DNA of 64,000 nucleotides. Source: Ammoniphilus oxalaticus. Its GTDB lineage: Bacteria; Bacillota; Bacilli; Aneurinibacillales; RAOX-1. The notes beneath the pieces were generated by a model, which worked only from the letters and a program-made list of their open reading frames with translations, made no database searches and was not told the DNA's origin. The translations under genes and the position numbers were made by a program. Shown here in pieces: positions 18,122 to 26,747 of the stretch. The DNA lies in the NCBI RefSeq assembly GCF_003609605.1, contig NZ_MCHY01000006.1, positions 372,001 through 436,000 of the forward strand, in the 5' to 3' direction. How positions within the stretch are numbered: position 1 is the stretch's first letter; every line of letters begins with the position of its first letter.

Positions 18122-18967
18122 ATGTTGGATGTCATTGTGAAAGATGATATTTTACAAGCGAGTCTGAACGAGATTACCGAAATTCTCGGAGAAGAGCGAT
18201 TGGCATCGATTACGATTGAACGGGCAGTGATCGGATTGTTTTTCATCGGGGTAAAACTCAGCAATGGATATGGAGGTGTAAGTTATACACCGATCAAGTC
18301 GATTCCTGGGGCCGTTTGTTGTCCAAGCTCGGCTTCGGGATTTCCGATTCCTGGTAAAATACAAGGAGCGAGAGTAACGAACTATGTGAAGGATATTCAT
18401 TCACAGAGCGCTGTAAGAAAATCATTTGCGATCGCGGTGTTAAACGCGTTGTCTCATGCTTGTTTGGATGCTCGGGAACCACAAAATTTTGTCGTTGAAA
18501 AAGGTGTGGACCCACTCGATGTCATCGATATTCCTGGGGACGCTTTGGTTGTTGTGATCGGGGCTCTAGTTCCTTATTTGCGCCGTTTTAAAAAGAATAA
18601 GCAACCGTTTCTTGTGCTCGAATTGGACGCAAGAGCGTTAAAAGAGGAGGAAATGCCGTTTTTTAGACATGCCGATCAAGCGCGAGAAATCATTCCACAA
18701 GCGGATGTATTGATTACGACGGGGACAACCTTAATAAACGATACAATTCATAGTTTGCTATCCTACTGTAAAAGGGAGGCGCAGATTGTGATTGTCGGAC
18801 CAACAAGCAGTATGCGCCCTACGCCTTTCTTTCAACGAGACGTGGACGTTGTCGGCGGGGTTTTAGTCACAAAACCAGACGAACTTTTAGATACATTAAG
18901 CGAAGGGGGATCGGGCTATCACTTCTTTGGTAAAACCGCGGAGAAAGTGATTTACAGACCGATCTAG
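18122..18967 (+). CDS. DUF364 (putative heavy-metal chelation) domain protein
   Basis: 281 residues, cytoplasmic. The N-terminal part (to about 90) resembles DUF4213, with LSNGYGGVSYTP and AVCCPSSASGFP. The C-terminal part is DUF364: a Rossmann-like region with VVVIGALVPYL, ADVLITTGTTLINDTI and IVGPTSSMRPTPFF. Family members often lie with FecCD-type transporters and metalloenzyme genes and are suspected to bind metal. AAGGGGGG precedes ATG 18122. It is the last gene of the operon. Confidence 0.8.
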   Translation: MLDVIVKDDILQASLNEITEILGEERLASITIERAVIGLFFIGVKLSNGYGGVSYTPIKSIPGAVCCPSSASGFPIPGKIQGARVTNYVKDIHSQSAVRKSFAIAVLNALSHACLDAREPQNFVVEKGVDPLDVIDIPGDALVVVIGALVPYLRRFKKNKQPFLVLELDARALKEEEMPFFRHADQAREIIPQADVLITTGTTLINDTIHSLLSYCKREAQIVIVGPTSSMRPTPFFQRDVDVVGGVLVTKPDELLDTLSEGGSGYHFFGKTAEKVIYRPI

Positions 18968-19062
18968 TTATAATCATCGTAAGTGATGTACTTTTGGAGG
19001 AAAAAAGCTATCTTTGATCATCAGTTCGCTGATCTTCTTAGATGGCTTTTTTCAATTAGTAG

Positions 19063-19218
19063 ATCATGACGTTTATGCCAGCAAAATGCTCACGTTCTCG
19101 TCGTGATGCCCTTCATCATGACGTTTATGCCAGCCAAATGCTCGCGTTCTCGTCGTGATGCCCTTCATCATGACGTTTAGGATCGTGCTTCTCACTTGTT
19201 CACGTCCTGATGTCCTCG
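19063..19218. repeat. Tandem 52-bp repeat, three units
   Basis: Units start at 19063, 19115 and 19167, each with ATCATGACGTTTA at its head: exactly 52 bases apart. The first two are almost identical; the third has diverged. The phase and the conserved ATGCTC ... CGT ... GTGATGC order match the 52-bp units at 48909 and 54545. The array fills most of the gap between the convergent DUF364 and lipoprotein genes. Confidence 0.8.
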
Positions 19219-19239
19219 CCTACGAGACATGTCCGCCTC

Positions 19240-20079
19240 TCAATCTATGAATTCAGGTTCGCTTCCCACAATTTTATATTTTTCTTCTTCGACGATCGTT
19301 CCATCTTCTTTTTTCTTCTGAAAAATGAGGAGATCAGATCCATCACTCATTTTCCGTTGCGCGGTTTCATATATGTACCTTTCGCCATTTTCTATCCTTT
19401 CTTTAGTGCCGAGCCAGTAGGGGCAGCTATGGATTAAAGTACGATCTTTTGCCCATTCACCAAACAAACGATTGGAGGCTTCGACATGGATTGTCGGTAG
19501 TTCTTTCTCAACATATCTCGCGCTTACTTCGGCAGATCTTCCGATGCTTTTTAAATAGGCCCGCGCCTGTTCTTCTTGTTGTTTAACGAGCTCTGGATAT
19601 TCGTCGTGAGCGGCAAATAGTCTCGTGTGTAATTCGGGCGGAAACATTTCCTTTAGTGAATTGGCATAGAGTGAGCCATCCAACGGTTCCTTATATTCTA
19701 GCAATGTGTAACCGCCGTTTTCGTCTTTCGAAAAAGTCATGATCGTTGGGATCGAGCCAGTCCCGCCTACGATTGTAAAAATACCATTCTCAAAACCGAA
19801 GGCGCCATAGCTGGCGATCATATACACTTTCACCCCACCATTTATTCGCTCTGTATCAAGGATGATGTGTCCTTCCGTTGTTGTTTCTGCCTCGGCAGAG
19901 GAGTTGTATTGCGCTAGAATCGCTTGACTGACCGCTTCTTCGAGAGTTCCCTCATTTTCAGGCGCATCTTGGATGGCTCCATCGAGTGGCTCAGGCTGTG
20001 TAACTTTCGTTTGGGTTGAACAGGATGTTAAACTAAACGCTAGGAACAGCGTTAAACTTGCAAAGTATAATCGTTTCAT
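19240..20079 (-). CDS. Secreted lipoprotein resembling the extracellular C-terminal region of BlaR1-type proteins
   Basis: 279 residues from ATG 20079 (GAGGAG six bases upstream; the ATG at 20085 touches the ribosome site). Lipobox LTSC. No peptidase motif is present. The mature part (EAVSQAILAQ, EGHIILDTE, VYMIASYGAFGFENG, DGTIVEEEKYKIVGSEPE) resembles, from memory, a C-terminal extension found on some Bacillales BlaR1/MecR1 M56 membrane peptidases. Here it stands alone with its own lipid anchor. Function unknown. Its 3' end runs into the 52-bp repeat array. Confidence 0.6.
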   Translation of the reverse strand: MKRLYFASLTLFLAFSLTSCSTQTKVTQPEPLDGAIQDAPENEGTLEEAVSQAILAQYNSSAEAETTTEGHIILDTERINGGVKVYMIASYGAFGFENGIFTIVGGTGSIPTIMTFSKDENGGYTLLEYKEPLDGSLYANSLKEMFPPELHTRLFAAHDEYPELVKQQEEQARAYLKSIGRSAEVSARYVEKELPTIHVEASNRLFGEWAKDRTLIHSCPYWLGTKERIENGERYIYETAQRKMSDGSDLLIFQKKKEDGTIVEEEKYKIVGSEPEFID

Positions 20080-20217
20080 AGGCATCTCCTCATGTTAAAA
20101 CATTTCCTACCATTTCAATCATAAAAGGGGAGTGAGGGTCTGTCAACGATGTGTAGATATGGATTAGTATGGTATCCTTTTGGATGAAGCTCGTGAATAG
20201 AAGAAAGGAGCAGGTAC

Positions 20218-20871
20218 ATGAAAACGCTAATTATCGGGGCGAATGGCCAGATTGGGCAACTTCTTGTCCAAAAGATACAACAAACGAATGGACTGACAGC
20301 GGTGGCGATGGTTCGAAAAGAGGAGCAGGCCGCCACATTTAAAAAGCAAGGTGTGGAGACCGTTGTAGTTGATTTGGAGCATTCGGTTGATCAGATCGCC
20401 GCAGCGGCAAAAGGCGTCGATGCGATTGTGTTTACAGCCGGTTCGGGTGGACATACGGGCGCGGACAAAACGATGCTGGTCGACTTGGACGGAGCAATTA
20501 AATCGATGGAAGCGGCTCAGCAAGCGGGTGTGAAACGCTATATCATGGTAAGCGCGATCGGGGTTCATCATCGAGATAAATGGTTACCTCGCGCCCCGCA
20601 TTATAGCGCGGCCAAACATTACGCGGATCGTTGGTTGGAGCAAAGCGGGCTTGACTATACGATTGTTCGTCCAGGTCCTTTGACGAATGATCCGGGAACG
20701 GGGCAGGTGAGCATTGCGGTGGATCTAGAGCGAGCGTCGATTCCTCGCGAAGATGTTGCCGCAACCATTGTAGCCGCCCTAAAAAATAATCACACTATCG
20801 GCAAATCATTTGATCTGGTTGGCGGGGATACGCTAATTGAAGATGCGTTAAACAGGTTTATAGACCAGTAA
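20218..20871 (+). CDS. NAD(P)-binding SDR-family oxidoreductase (YhfK/YwnB type)
   Basis: 217 residues, cytoplasmic Rossmann protein of the atypical short-chain reductase group. The N-terminus has the dinucleotide motif GANGQIG; MVSAIGVH and the YSAAKHYAD stretch hold the usual active-site positions, and TIVRPGPLT follows the family pattern. Such proteins act as NAD(P)H-dependent reductases or nucleotide sensors; substrate unknown. GAAAGGAG precedes ATG 20218. Single-gene unit, divergent from the lipoprotein gene. Confidence 0.85.
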   Translation: MKTLIIGANGQIGQLLVQKIQQTNGLTAVAMVRKEEQAATFKKQGVETVVVDLEHSVDQIAAAAKGVDAIVFTAGSGGHTGADKTMLVDLDGAIKSMEAAQQAGVKRYIMVSAIGVHHRDKWLPRAPHYSAAKHYADRWLEQSGLDYTIVRPGPLTNDPGTGQVSIAVDLERASIPREDVAATIVAALKNNHTIGKSFDLVGGDTLIEDALNRFIDQ

Positions 20872-20889
20872 AATTTTTTGCTTATAAAA

Positions 20890-20932
20890 GCCAAAAATAG
20901 CCCTACACCATTTATGTAAAGAGGTGTAGGGC
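20890..20932 (-). terminator. Terminator for the small membrane-protein gene (minus strand)
   Basis: GCCCTACACC (20900) and GGTGTAGGGC (20923) form a perfect 10-bp stem. On the minus strand it is followed by TATTTTTGG, so it best serves the gene at 21008-21163; it may also stop the SDR transcript. Confidence 0.6.
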
Positions 20933-21007
20933 ATTCGGGCTCGTCTTGGAATATCACTAACTTTCTTCGGCAGCCCTTTTTTAGTTATCATATGTTAGCA
21001 ATCGGCC

Positions 21008-21163
21008 TTAAATCAGCTCTTTATTCTTAAACAAAAACTCCATCACACGATCAAATTCAGGTACATTCGGTGTAATCAAAAACACAGGAAGAAGCATGAT
21101 GACAAACAGAATGGCTAAATAGGACACGATAAACCTCCCAAACCACCTCGTAAGCGCTTTCAT
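21008..21163 (-). CDS. Small membrane protein, 51 residues
   Basis: The protein starts MKALTRWFGRF, has one strongly hydrophobic segment of about 22 residues (IVSYLAILFVIMLLPVFLI) and ends in a charged tail (FLFKNKELI). GAAAGGGG lies about 12 bases before the ATG, slightly far. It is flanked by its own candidate terminator. No family recognised. The basic N-terminus, single helix and short cytoplasmic or external tail fit small single-pass membrane proteins. Confidence 0.5.
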   Translation of the reverse strand: MKALTRWFGRFIVSYLAILFVIMLLPVFLITPNVPEFDRVMEFLFKNKELI

Positions 21164-21405
21164 GTGTCATCATCCCCTTTCTGAATTGTCTAAATATTCT
21201 AACACGTAAAGTTAATTGTGTCAAATGTGTGAACAAAATTTATTGTTTTGTCATGATTCAGCTTGCGGGAAGGGATTACCTGGGACGCGCCAGCGCTTTC
21301 GGTTTTGTAGCAAAATAAAAATCCCGGCAACGCTGCGCGAAGCAGGTTGAAGGGATTGGTGAATATGTATATAGAGCGATTTTCGATTGAATCTATCCTT
21401 TTCAA

Positions 21406-22506
21406 CTAACGATTCGTCATCATTTCTACTGTTCGTTCTTCTTCATTCCATTCGACCGAGGCGCCGAGGGATGTTGAAAAGAAGCTAAGCGGAACCATCG
21501 TTCGATTTTCAACAATTTTTGCGGGCGCATCGATTTCGGTCAGAACGCCATTCATTCGCGCGGACTTGGAATCAACTGTTAATTGGATGGTCGTGTGGTC
21601 TTTCGTGATCGTTACAGTACGCGTTATCGGTTCCCAATCGACTTGACCCTGCAAAACGTTAGCAATCCCAGCTAAAGGAACTAGAGTTCGACCGTTTTGT
21701 ATAAATGGCTGGACATCAAAGGTATGATATGCGCCGTTGATTTTAATCTTAATCGGTTGTTGGCTTCTTGGAACGACGACCAAGGCGTTGCTCAGTAAGC
21801 GACCAGGCGCGGTGATGTATTTGCCAGAGGCATACAGACCAGAGGATGCGCCGCCGTCCATATTAAGCGCAGAATCAAGTCCAAGTTGTTTACAGATTTG
21901 AGCCAGTTGAGGTAAGGTCACATTTGGAACAGTGCCCATGACTAGTTTTTTGTCTGCGGTGTAGCCAATAAAACTTCTTTGACCGCTTAACGTTGTTAGT
22001 TTAGGATCCGTCATGCCTTCGGCAAGTGGATTGAGGACGATCTGACCATTTTTCAACAGGGTCGGTCCCGCGCTTGTCATATGCTGAAAATCGTCGTGAT
22101 GTAAGTCCGTAATTCCGCCAATGCTCGGTGTGTTATCTTGCTTGAACCCGATTGAGGCCCCTGTCCACCCTTGATTTTTCAAGTCGCGATCGATTAAGAT
22201 CGTTCCCCAGGGCGGCTTAAAATCCCCTTTTTCATACGACATAAAAAAAGTTCCGTTCATAGCTGCGAAGGCGTTGGACCGTTTGGCCATACTTTCAAGG
22301 CTCTCTGTTGCCCCTATCTGATTCCGCGCCAGAACAGGTTTCACCTCGATATTTTTATTGTTTAAGTCAATGTATACGAGGGATACGTTTTTCCCATTGA
22401 TCCGTTTGGTTGCCTGGGCGACACTTGTTTGATGAGCATCCCCAGAATTGTATGGCAAAATTAACAACAGGATCGTAAAAGATAGGATGAATTTAAGTAG
22501 TTTCAA
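21406..22506 (-). CDS. Secreted phosphodiester glycosidase (NAGPA family) with C-terminal copper-amine-oxidase-type domain
   Basis: 366 residues from TTG 22506, preceded by AGGTGG; GTG 22518 is the longer alternative. A signal peptide is followed by an NAGPA-type domain (about 30-240) with AMNGTFF, GPTLLKNGQ and the hallmark NMDGGASSGLY near the active site. Residues about 250-366 are a copper-amine-oxidase N-terminal-like stalk domain (GRTLVPLAGIANVL, NRTMVPLSFFSTSLGA). In Bacillales these domains are common surface modules. The substrate is likely a cell-wall or teichoic sugar-phosphate diester; that is inference. Confidence 0.85.
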   Translation of the reverse strand: MKLLKFILSFTILLLILPYNSGDAHQTSVAQATKRINGKNVSLVYIDLNNKNIEVKPVLARNQIGATESLESMAKRSNAFAAMNGTFFMSYEKGDFKPPWGTILIDRDLKNQGWTGASIGFKQDNTPSIGGITDLHHDDFQHMTSAGPTLLKNGQIVLNPLAEGMTDPKLTTLSGQRSFIGYTADKKLVMGTVPNVTLPQLAQICKQLGLDSALNMDGGASSGLYASGKYITAPGRLLSNALVVVPRSQQPIKIKINGAYHTFDVQPFIQNGRTLVPLAGIANVLQGQVDWEPITRTVTITKDHTTIQLTVDSKSARMNGVLTEIDAPAKIVENRTMVPLSFFSTSLGASVEWNEEERTVEMMTNR

Positions 22507-23012
22507 AGCTATGACCACCTATTCGATAATTTAAATCATCTAGGACTAGTATAGCAGACCTAGGTGAAAAGTTGTGTGTTTTGTGGGTGAAAAGGGGATT
22601 GCGGGAAAGGGTAACGTTAAGATTTTGCAAGGGTCAGCACCCATTGAGCAATTACGGCAGGAAGCAACGCATGCTGTTCTAGAGGCGCGATTTAAAAATG
22701 GGGCATATCTTTGTCATCGGATACATACGTCTTTATAGAGAGCCTGCTTTAAAGTCATTGCGCAGCAAAACAAAAAACGTTGATTGCCGACTGATTCCGT
22801 TTGAAACGATCGAAAATCGCTTCAGAACGTCTTGGTCAATGAAATCGTTTGCAAATAGAAAGAAAATGCTCCCGCTTCATCAACTTCGTTTGATCTACTC
22901 TCAGATTTTTTCCTACATTGATATGTTCAATCCTTCACGAACTTATGTCTCTATTTGTGCTAGCTCCATCAATCATGCGCAGCCTCGTGGTGATTCATAT
23001 CATTCAAATGAA

Positions 23013-24632
23013 ATGGAGTTTTTTTATTTGAATACACTAACAATAATTGCGATCATCGTTTTGGCTATCTTACTTGTCATGTTTCTTACACCTGTCGTTT
23101 TTTTAATGTATGTTTATCGCCTGGACAGAAAACAAGAACAACACTCGATTCTTAAGAACTTTCCATTATTGGCGCGGGCCCGCTATTTTTTAGAACATAT
23201 TGGCCCTGAGCTGAGGCAGTACATCATGGATGGGGATAATGACGGCAAACCTTTTACCCGATTGGATTTTCAAACGATAGTAAAGTCGGGGAAGTATTTA
23301 AAAACCGTCATCGGCTTTGGATCAAAGCGAGATTTCGATCAAGCCGGTTATTATATTAAGAACACGTTGATTCCGAAACAAATGAATGAATTGCGGGTCG
23401 ATAACACCGAGAAAATTCAGACTAAAATGTATATTGAAAAAGATTATTTATTTTCACGCACGGATATTCCGACAGAAGATACGATCGATAAATGGCTGCT
23501 TGCTGATGAGGACGCTGTCGTGGTCGGTCCAAACTGTAAGCGCCCTTTTGTCGTAAAAGGGCAAATAGGGATGGGCGGGATGAGTTACGGAGCGTTAGGA
23601 GATCACGCGATCTCTGCCTTGTCGCAAGGATTGGGTATGGCGGGGGGAACGTGGATGAACACAGGAGAAGGCGGACTGTCTGAGTATCATTTGAGCGGTG
23701 GCGTAGATATTATGATGCAAATTGGCCCCGGGTTAAACGGGGTTCGCGAGTTGGACGGTACTTTTTCATGGGAAAAATTGAAAGAGCAAAGTTTAATTCC
23801 GCAGGTGAAAGCATTTGAACTCAAATTAGGGCAAGGGGCCAAAATTCGCGGCGGCCATTTGGACGGAAAAAAGGTAACGCCAAAGATTGCGCAAACACGC
23901 GGTGTTGAACCGTGGAAAACGATCAATAGTCCGAATCGCTTTAAGGAATTCCACGACATCCCGTCGATGCTAGATTTTGTGGATCAAATCAAACAACACA
24001 CGGGTAAACCCGTTGGCATTAAAATTGTGATCGGGGACCATAGCGACATGGAGGAACTGGCTAATCAGATGCTGGATCGCGCAAAATATCCCGATTTTAT
24101 TACGGTTGATGGGGGAGAAGGAGGGACGGGGGCAACCTACCGCGAAATGGCGGACTCTGTCGGGCTTCCTTTGCGAGCCGCATTACAAATTGTGGACCGA
24201 ACGTTGATCACTTACGGACTGCGGGATAAAATTAAAATTATTGCCTCTGGCAAATTATTTTCCGCGGACCGGATTGCGATTGCGCTTGGGATGGGCGCCG
24301 ATCTTATTAATATTGCGCGCGCGTTTATGATTACGGTTGGCTGTATTGGAACAGAAAAGTGCCATACGGGTGAATGCCCGGTCGGCGTTGCGACGACAGA
24401 TCCAAACCTGCAAAAAGCTTTAGTCGTGGAAGAAAAAAAGTACAGGGTACTGAATTATTTGGTCACCTTACGCCAGGGGCTGTATGCTTTATCCGCGGCG
24501 ACGGGACTGGATACGCCAACTCAATATAGTCAAGAACATATCGTTTATAAAACGAGCGATGATCAAGTTGTCAATTTGAGAACTTTAAATCAGGCCGCTA
24601 AAAGAGAACAGGATCCCCCGATTGAACGCTAA
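23013..24632 (+). CDS. FMN-binding glutamate-synthase-like protein (GltB domain 2 family), membrane-anchored
   Basis: 539 residues from ATG 23013, the usual family length. The ORF runs 315 bases further upstream, but that part has no family look. One membrane helix (about 8-30) is followed by the FMN/Fe-S barrel: GQIGMGGMSYGALG, GEGGLSEYHL, ITVDGGEGGTGATY, IIASGKL and the cluster motif CIGTEKCHTGECPVGV. Only the synthase domain is present, without glutaminase or NADPH subunit, as in YerD-type proteins whose reaction is not established. No strong ribosome site at the chosen start. Ends before a bidirectional terminator. Confidence 0.85.
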   Translation: MEFFYLNTLTIIAIIVLAILLVMFLTPVVFLMYVYRLDRKQEQHSILKNFPLLARARYFLEHIGPELRQYIMDGDNDGKPFTRLDFQTIVKSGKYLKTVIGFGSKRDFDQAGYYIKNTLIPKQMNELRVDNTEKIQTKMYIEKDYLFSRTDIPTEDTIDKWLLADEDAVVVGPNCKRPFVVKGQIGMGGMSYGALGDHAISALSQGLGMAGGTWMNTGEGGLSEYHLSGGVDIMMQIGPGLNGVRELDGTFSWEKLKEQSLIPQVKAFELKLGQGAKIRGGHLDGKKVTPKIAQTRGVEPWKTINSPNRFKEFHDIPSMLDFVDQIKQHTGKPVGIKIVIGDHSDMEELANQMLDRAKYPDFITVDGGEGGTGATYREMADSVGLPLRAALQIVDRTLITYGLRDKIKIIASGKLFSADRIAIALGMGADLINIARAFMITVGCIGTEKCHTGECPVGVATTDPNLQKALVVEEKKYRVLNYLVTLRQGLYALSAATGLDTPTQYSQEHIVYKTSDDQVVNLRTLNQAAKREQDPPIER

Positions 24633-24766
24633 AAGGGAGGGCCTTACGCTACTTGCTCTGGTGTCCTTATTTGCGCGGCGAATGAGAGGGAAGATCGGTC
24701 CTCGACCCGGGCAGTTATTTGGATTCAAGAAACCTCTGTCTAGTCATTAGCAGGGGATTAAAAAAG

Positions 24767-24799
24767 AAACAGTCACCTTAAGCATAAGGTGACTGTTTT
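24767..24799. terminator. Bidirectional terminator between convergent genes
   Basis: AAACAGTCACCTTA and TAAGGTGACTGTTTT arms with a four-base loop; A and T tracts on both sides fit termination from both strands. Confidence 0.85.
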
Positions 24800-24835
24800 G
24801 GTTTTCGAAATAACGGATCGGCCGCTATTTAAACG

Positions 24836-25143
24836 TTATTTATTTTTTAATTCTACCAATGATTCGTGAATTTTAAAAACAATAATTAGTAGCTCACACT
24901 GTACTCTTACGATAATAGGAGAAAATATTAATGTTAAAATACCGATAAATACTTGAACGCCGCCACCATACGCGGTTAGCCCCGCTAAGATCAAGCTTAA
25001 TGAGAATACAACACAAATGACAAGTCCAATCCAAAAAATAATCTTAATAATAGCTGGAGTAATCATCTTATCAAAGTTTAGAAATGTATTGAGAATGCCT
25101 TTTTTTTTTTCACATTTTCTAATTCCTGTTTTATCTCGTTCAT
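24836..25143 (-). CDS. DUF4282 membrane protein with an apparent frameshift at an A11 run
   Basis: From ATG 25143 (AGGAGG ten bases upstream) the frame reads MNEIKQELENVKKKK, then meets 11 A residues (25110 down to 25100) and shifts to a stop. In the next frame the protein continues GILNTFLNFDKMITPAIIKI and on to a normal DUF4282 end with two membrane helices. One more A would restore about 103 residues. The open TTG frame from 25165 bypasses the problem but gives an unlikely N-terminus (FRREKQNERDK). Sequencing error, true mutation or transcriptional slippage on the A run are all possible. Confidence 0.65.
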
Positions 25144-25396
25144 TCTGCTTTTCCCTCCTGAACAAACATTTTAAAGCTAACTAGACAAGTCTGGAATCTT
25201 CACTACTTTATACTTTAGTAACTTAGAAAGTTAAATATGCCTTTACTGGTCAAGGCACCCTTGTCTAATTTTGTCTAATTATAGCGCCCGTTCAAGTGAT
25301 TGTAAATAATGGGTTTAAAATGGGAATTTAAAGTGAGTACAAGTTGATCAAATCGAACAATCTTGCGTTCAGAGCTCAACCTGGCTTTAAGCCGAC

Positions 25397-25424
25397 TTGC
25401 GCTTTTGTGAAAGTTTCCTATAAT
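25397..25424 (+). promoter_or_regulatory. SigA-type promoter and leader before the PTS IIC-like gene
   Basis: TTGCGC, 16-base spacer, TATAAT. About 110 bases of leader follow (25431-25540), with AAGCGAT/ATCGCTT and GTGAAATGACTCAC able to form hairpins. No known riboswitch class is recognised. The rest of the 375-base gap shows nothing clear. Confidence 0.45.
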
Positions 25425-25540
25425 AGAACGTGAGTTTTTATATGAAAAAGGGGCGAGAAGCGATAACCTGAGGAAATCGCTTGAGAAGTCACGACACCTA
25501 TGTGAAATGACTCACAAATACTTTGTAAAGGGAAAAAAAG

Positions 25541-26569
25541 ATGCGAACATTTTTGAAAAAGCAAGGGGTGTTACTTTCTCCGCGAGAGTACATTATTACG
25601 GCGCTCAGTTATATGGCTTTGGGACTTTTTTCATCTTTAATTATTGGTTTGATTATTAAAACGATTGGCGAGCAAATTCCCAATCCAATGATCAGCGAAT
25701 TCCTGACTGAAATGGGTAAATTCGCTATGGATACGAAAATTATGGGCGGCGCGATTGGCGTGGCGATCGCTTATGGCTTGAAGGCTCCGCCGCTTGTTTT
25801 ATTCTCGGCGTTGTTCGCGGGGGCTTATGGGGCGGAGCTTGGCGGTCCGTCTGGGAGTTACGTGGCCGCTTTGTTTGCGACGGAGTGTGGTAAACTCGTT
25901 TACGGATTGACGCGAGTCGATATTTTAGTCACACCGTTTGTAACCATTTTCGTCGGATTCTTTACGGGGAAGCTAATTGGCATTCCAATCGACCAGTTCA
26001 TGACCTGGTTTGGCGGCGTCATCAATTGGTCTACGGAGCAAAGACCGTTTGTGATGGGCATCATCGTGGCGGTGTTAATGGGGTGGGCCTTGACGGCTCC
26101 GATATCGAGCGCGGCGATTGCTTTTATGCTTTCATTAGATGGGCTCGCGGCTGGGGCGGCGACGATTGGTTGTTCCGCGCAGATGGTCGGCTTCGCTGTC
26201 CAAAGTTATCGGGAAAACGGGGTCGGCGGATTTTTGGCGCAAGGCCTCGGAACATCAATGTTGCAAGTGCCGAACATCTTAAAAAAACCGCTGATCATCG
26301 TTCCACCCACGATTGCGGGAATGGTGTTGGCCCCGATTGGCACCGTCTGGCTGAAGTTGGAGAATAACGCGGCGGGGGCGGGGATGGGAACGAGTGGGTT
26401 TGTTGGACAGATTATGACGTTTGAAACGATGGGTTTTACGAGCGATGTGTTGATTGCGATTCTAGGCTTGCATTTTATTGCCCCCGCGTTGATTAGCTGG
26501 GTGATTATGGCCTATTTCAAAAAGCGTGGCTGGGTTAAGCATGAAGATTTGGTGATTCAATACGAATAG
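25541..26569 (+). CDS. PTS sugar-transporter IIC-like membrane protein (PTS_EIIC_2 type)
   Basis: 342 residues with about nine membrane helices. Glycine/alanine-rich segments (KIMGGAIGVAIAYGL, GAYGAELGGPSGSYVAAL, PISSAAIAFMLSL) and TSGFVGQIMTFE match the second IIC family found in Firmicutes. No IIA or IIB domain lies in the protein or beside it, so coupling to phosphotransfer is unproven; it could be a stand-alone transporter. AAAGGG precedes ATG 25541. A structured leader lies upstream. Convergent with the next gene across a terminator. Confidence 0.75.
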   Translation: MRTFLKKQGVLLSPREYIITALSYMALGLFSSLIIGLIIKTIGEQIPNPMISEFLTEMGKFAMDTKIMGGAIGVAIAYGLKAPPLVLFSALFAGAYGAELGGPSGSYVAALFATECGKLVYGLTRVDILVTPFVTIFVGFFTGKLIGIPIDQFMTWFGGVINWSTEQRPFVMGIIVAVLMGWALTAPISSAAIAFMLSLDGLAAGAATIGCSAQMVGFAVQSYRENGVGGFLAQGLGTSMLQVPNILKKPLIIVPPTIAGMVLAPIGTVWLKLENNAAGAGMGTSGFVGQIMTFETMGFTSDVLIAILGLHFIAPALISWVIMAYFKKRGWVKHEDLVIQYE

Positions 26570-26685
26570 AGGAATCTGCTCGCTTTTAAGCGCGTAAAAG
26601 GACAAGCTTAAGCGCGGTGGATCGTTCGCCTCGCGGAAAAGTGGAGGACCGCTGCTCATATTTTTCGAATGGAACGTTTAGAATG

Positions 26686-26728
26686 AAAAAAGCGGTTGCT
26701 CTCATTAAAATGAAAGCAACCGCTTTTT
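26686..26728. terminator. Bidirectional terminator between convergent genes
   Basis: AAAAAGCGGTTGCT and AGCAACCGCTTTTT arms around a 15-base loop. Confidence 0.85.
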
Positions 26729-26747
26729 ATTATGAATCTCCCGATCG

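Noticed and set aside
22624-22735. Short peptide-like frame (LQGSAPIEQLRQEATHAV ...) before the GltB-like gene
   Set aside because: Looks protein-like, but has no start, no clear family and ends after about 40 codons; could be a remnant or chance.
22698-23012. 105-residue N-terminal extension of the GltB-like protein
   Set aside because: Not typical of the family and has no ribosome site; the protein from ATG 23013 has the normal length.
24633-24750. Protein-like frame after the GltB-like gene (RRMRGKIGPRPGQLFG)
   Set aside because: About 38 codons with no start or known relative; not enough support.
24836-25165. Longer DUF4282 start at TTG 25165
   Set aside because: The N-terminus it gives is a frame shadow of the MNEIKQELENV start; the ribosome site lies inside it.
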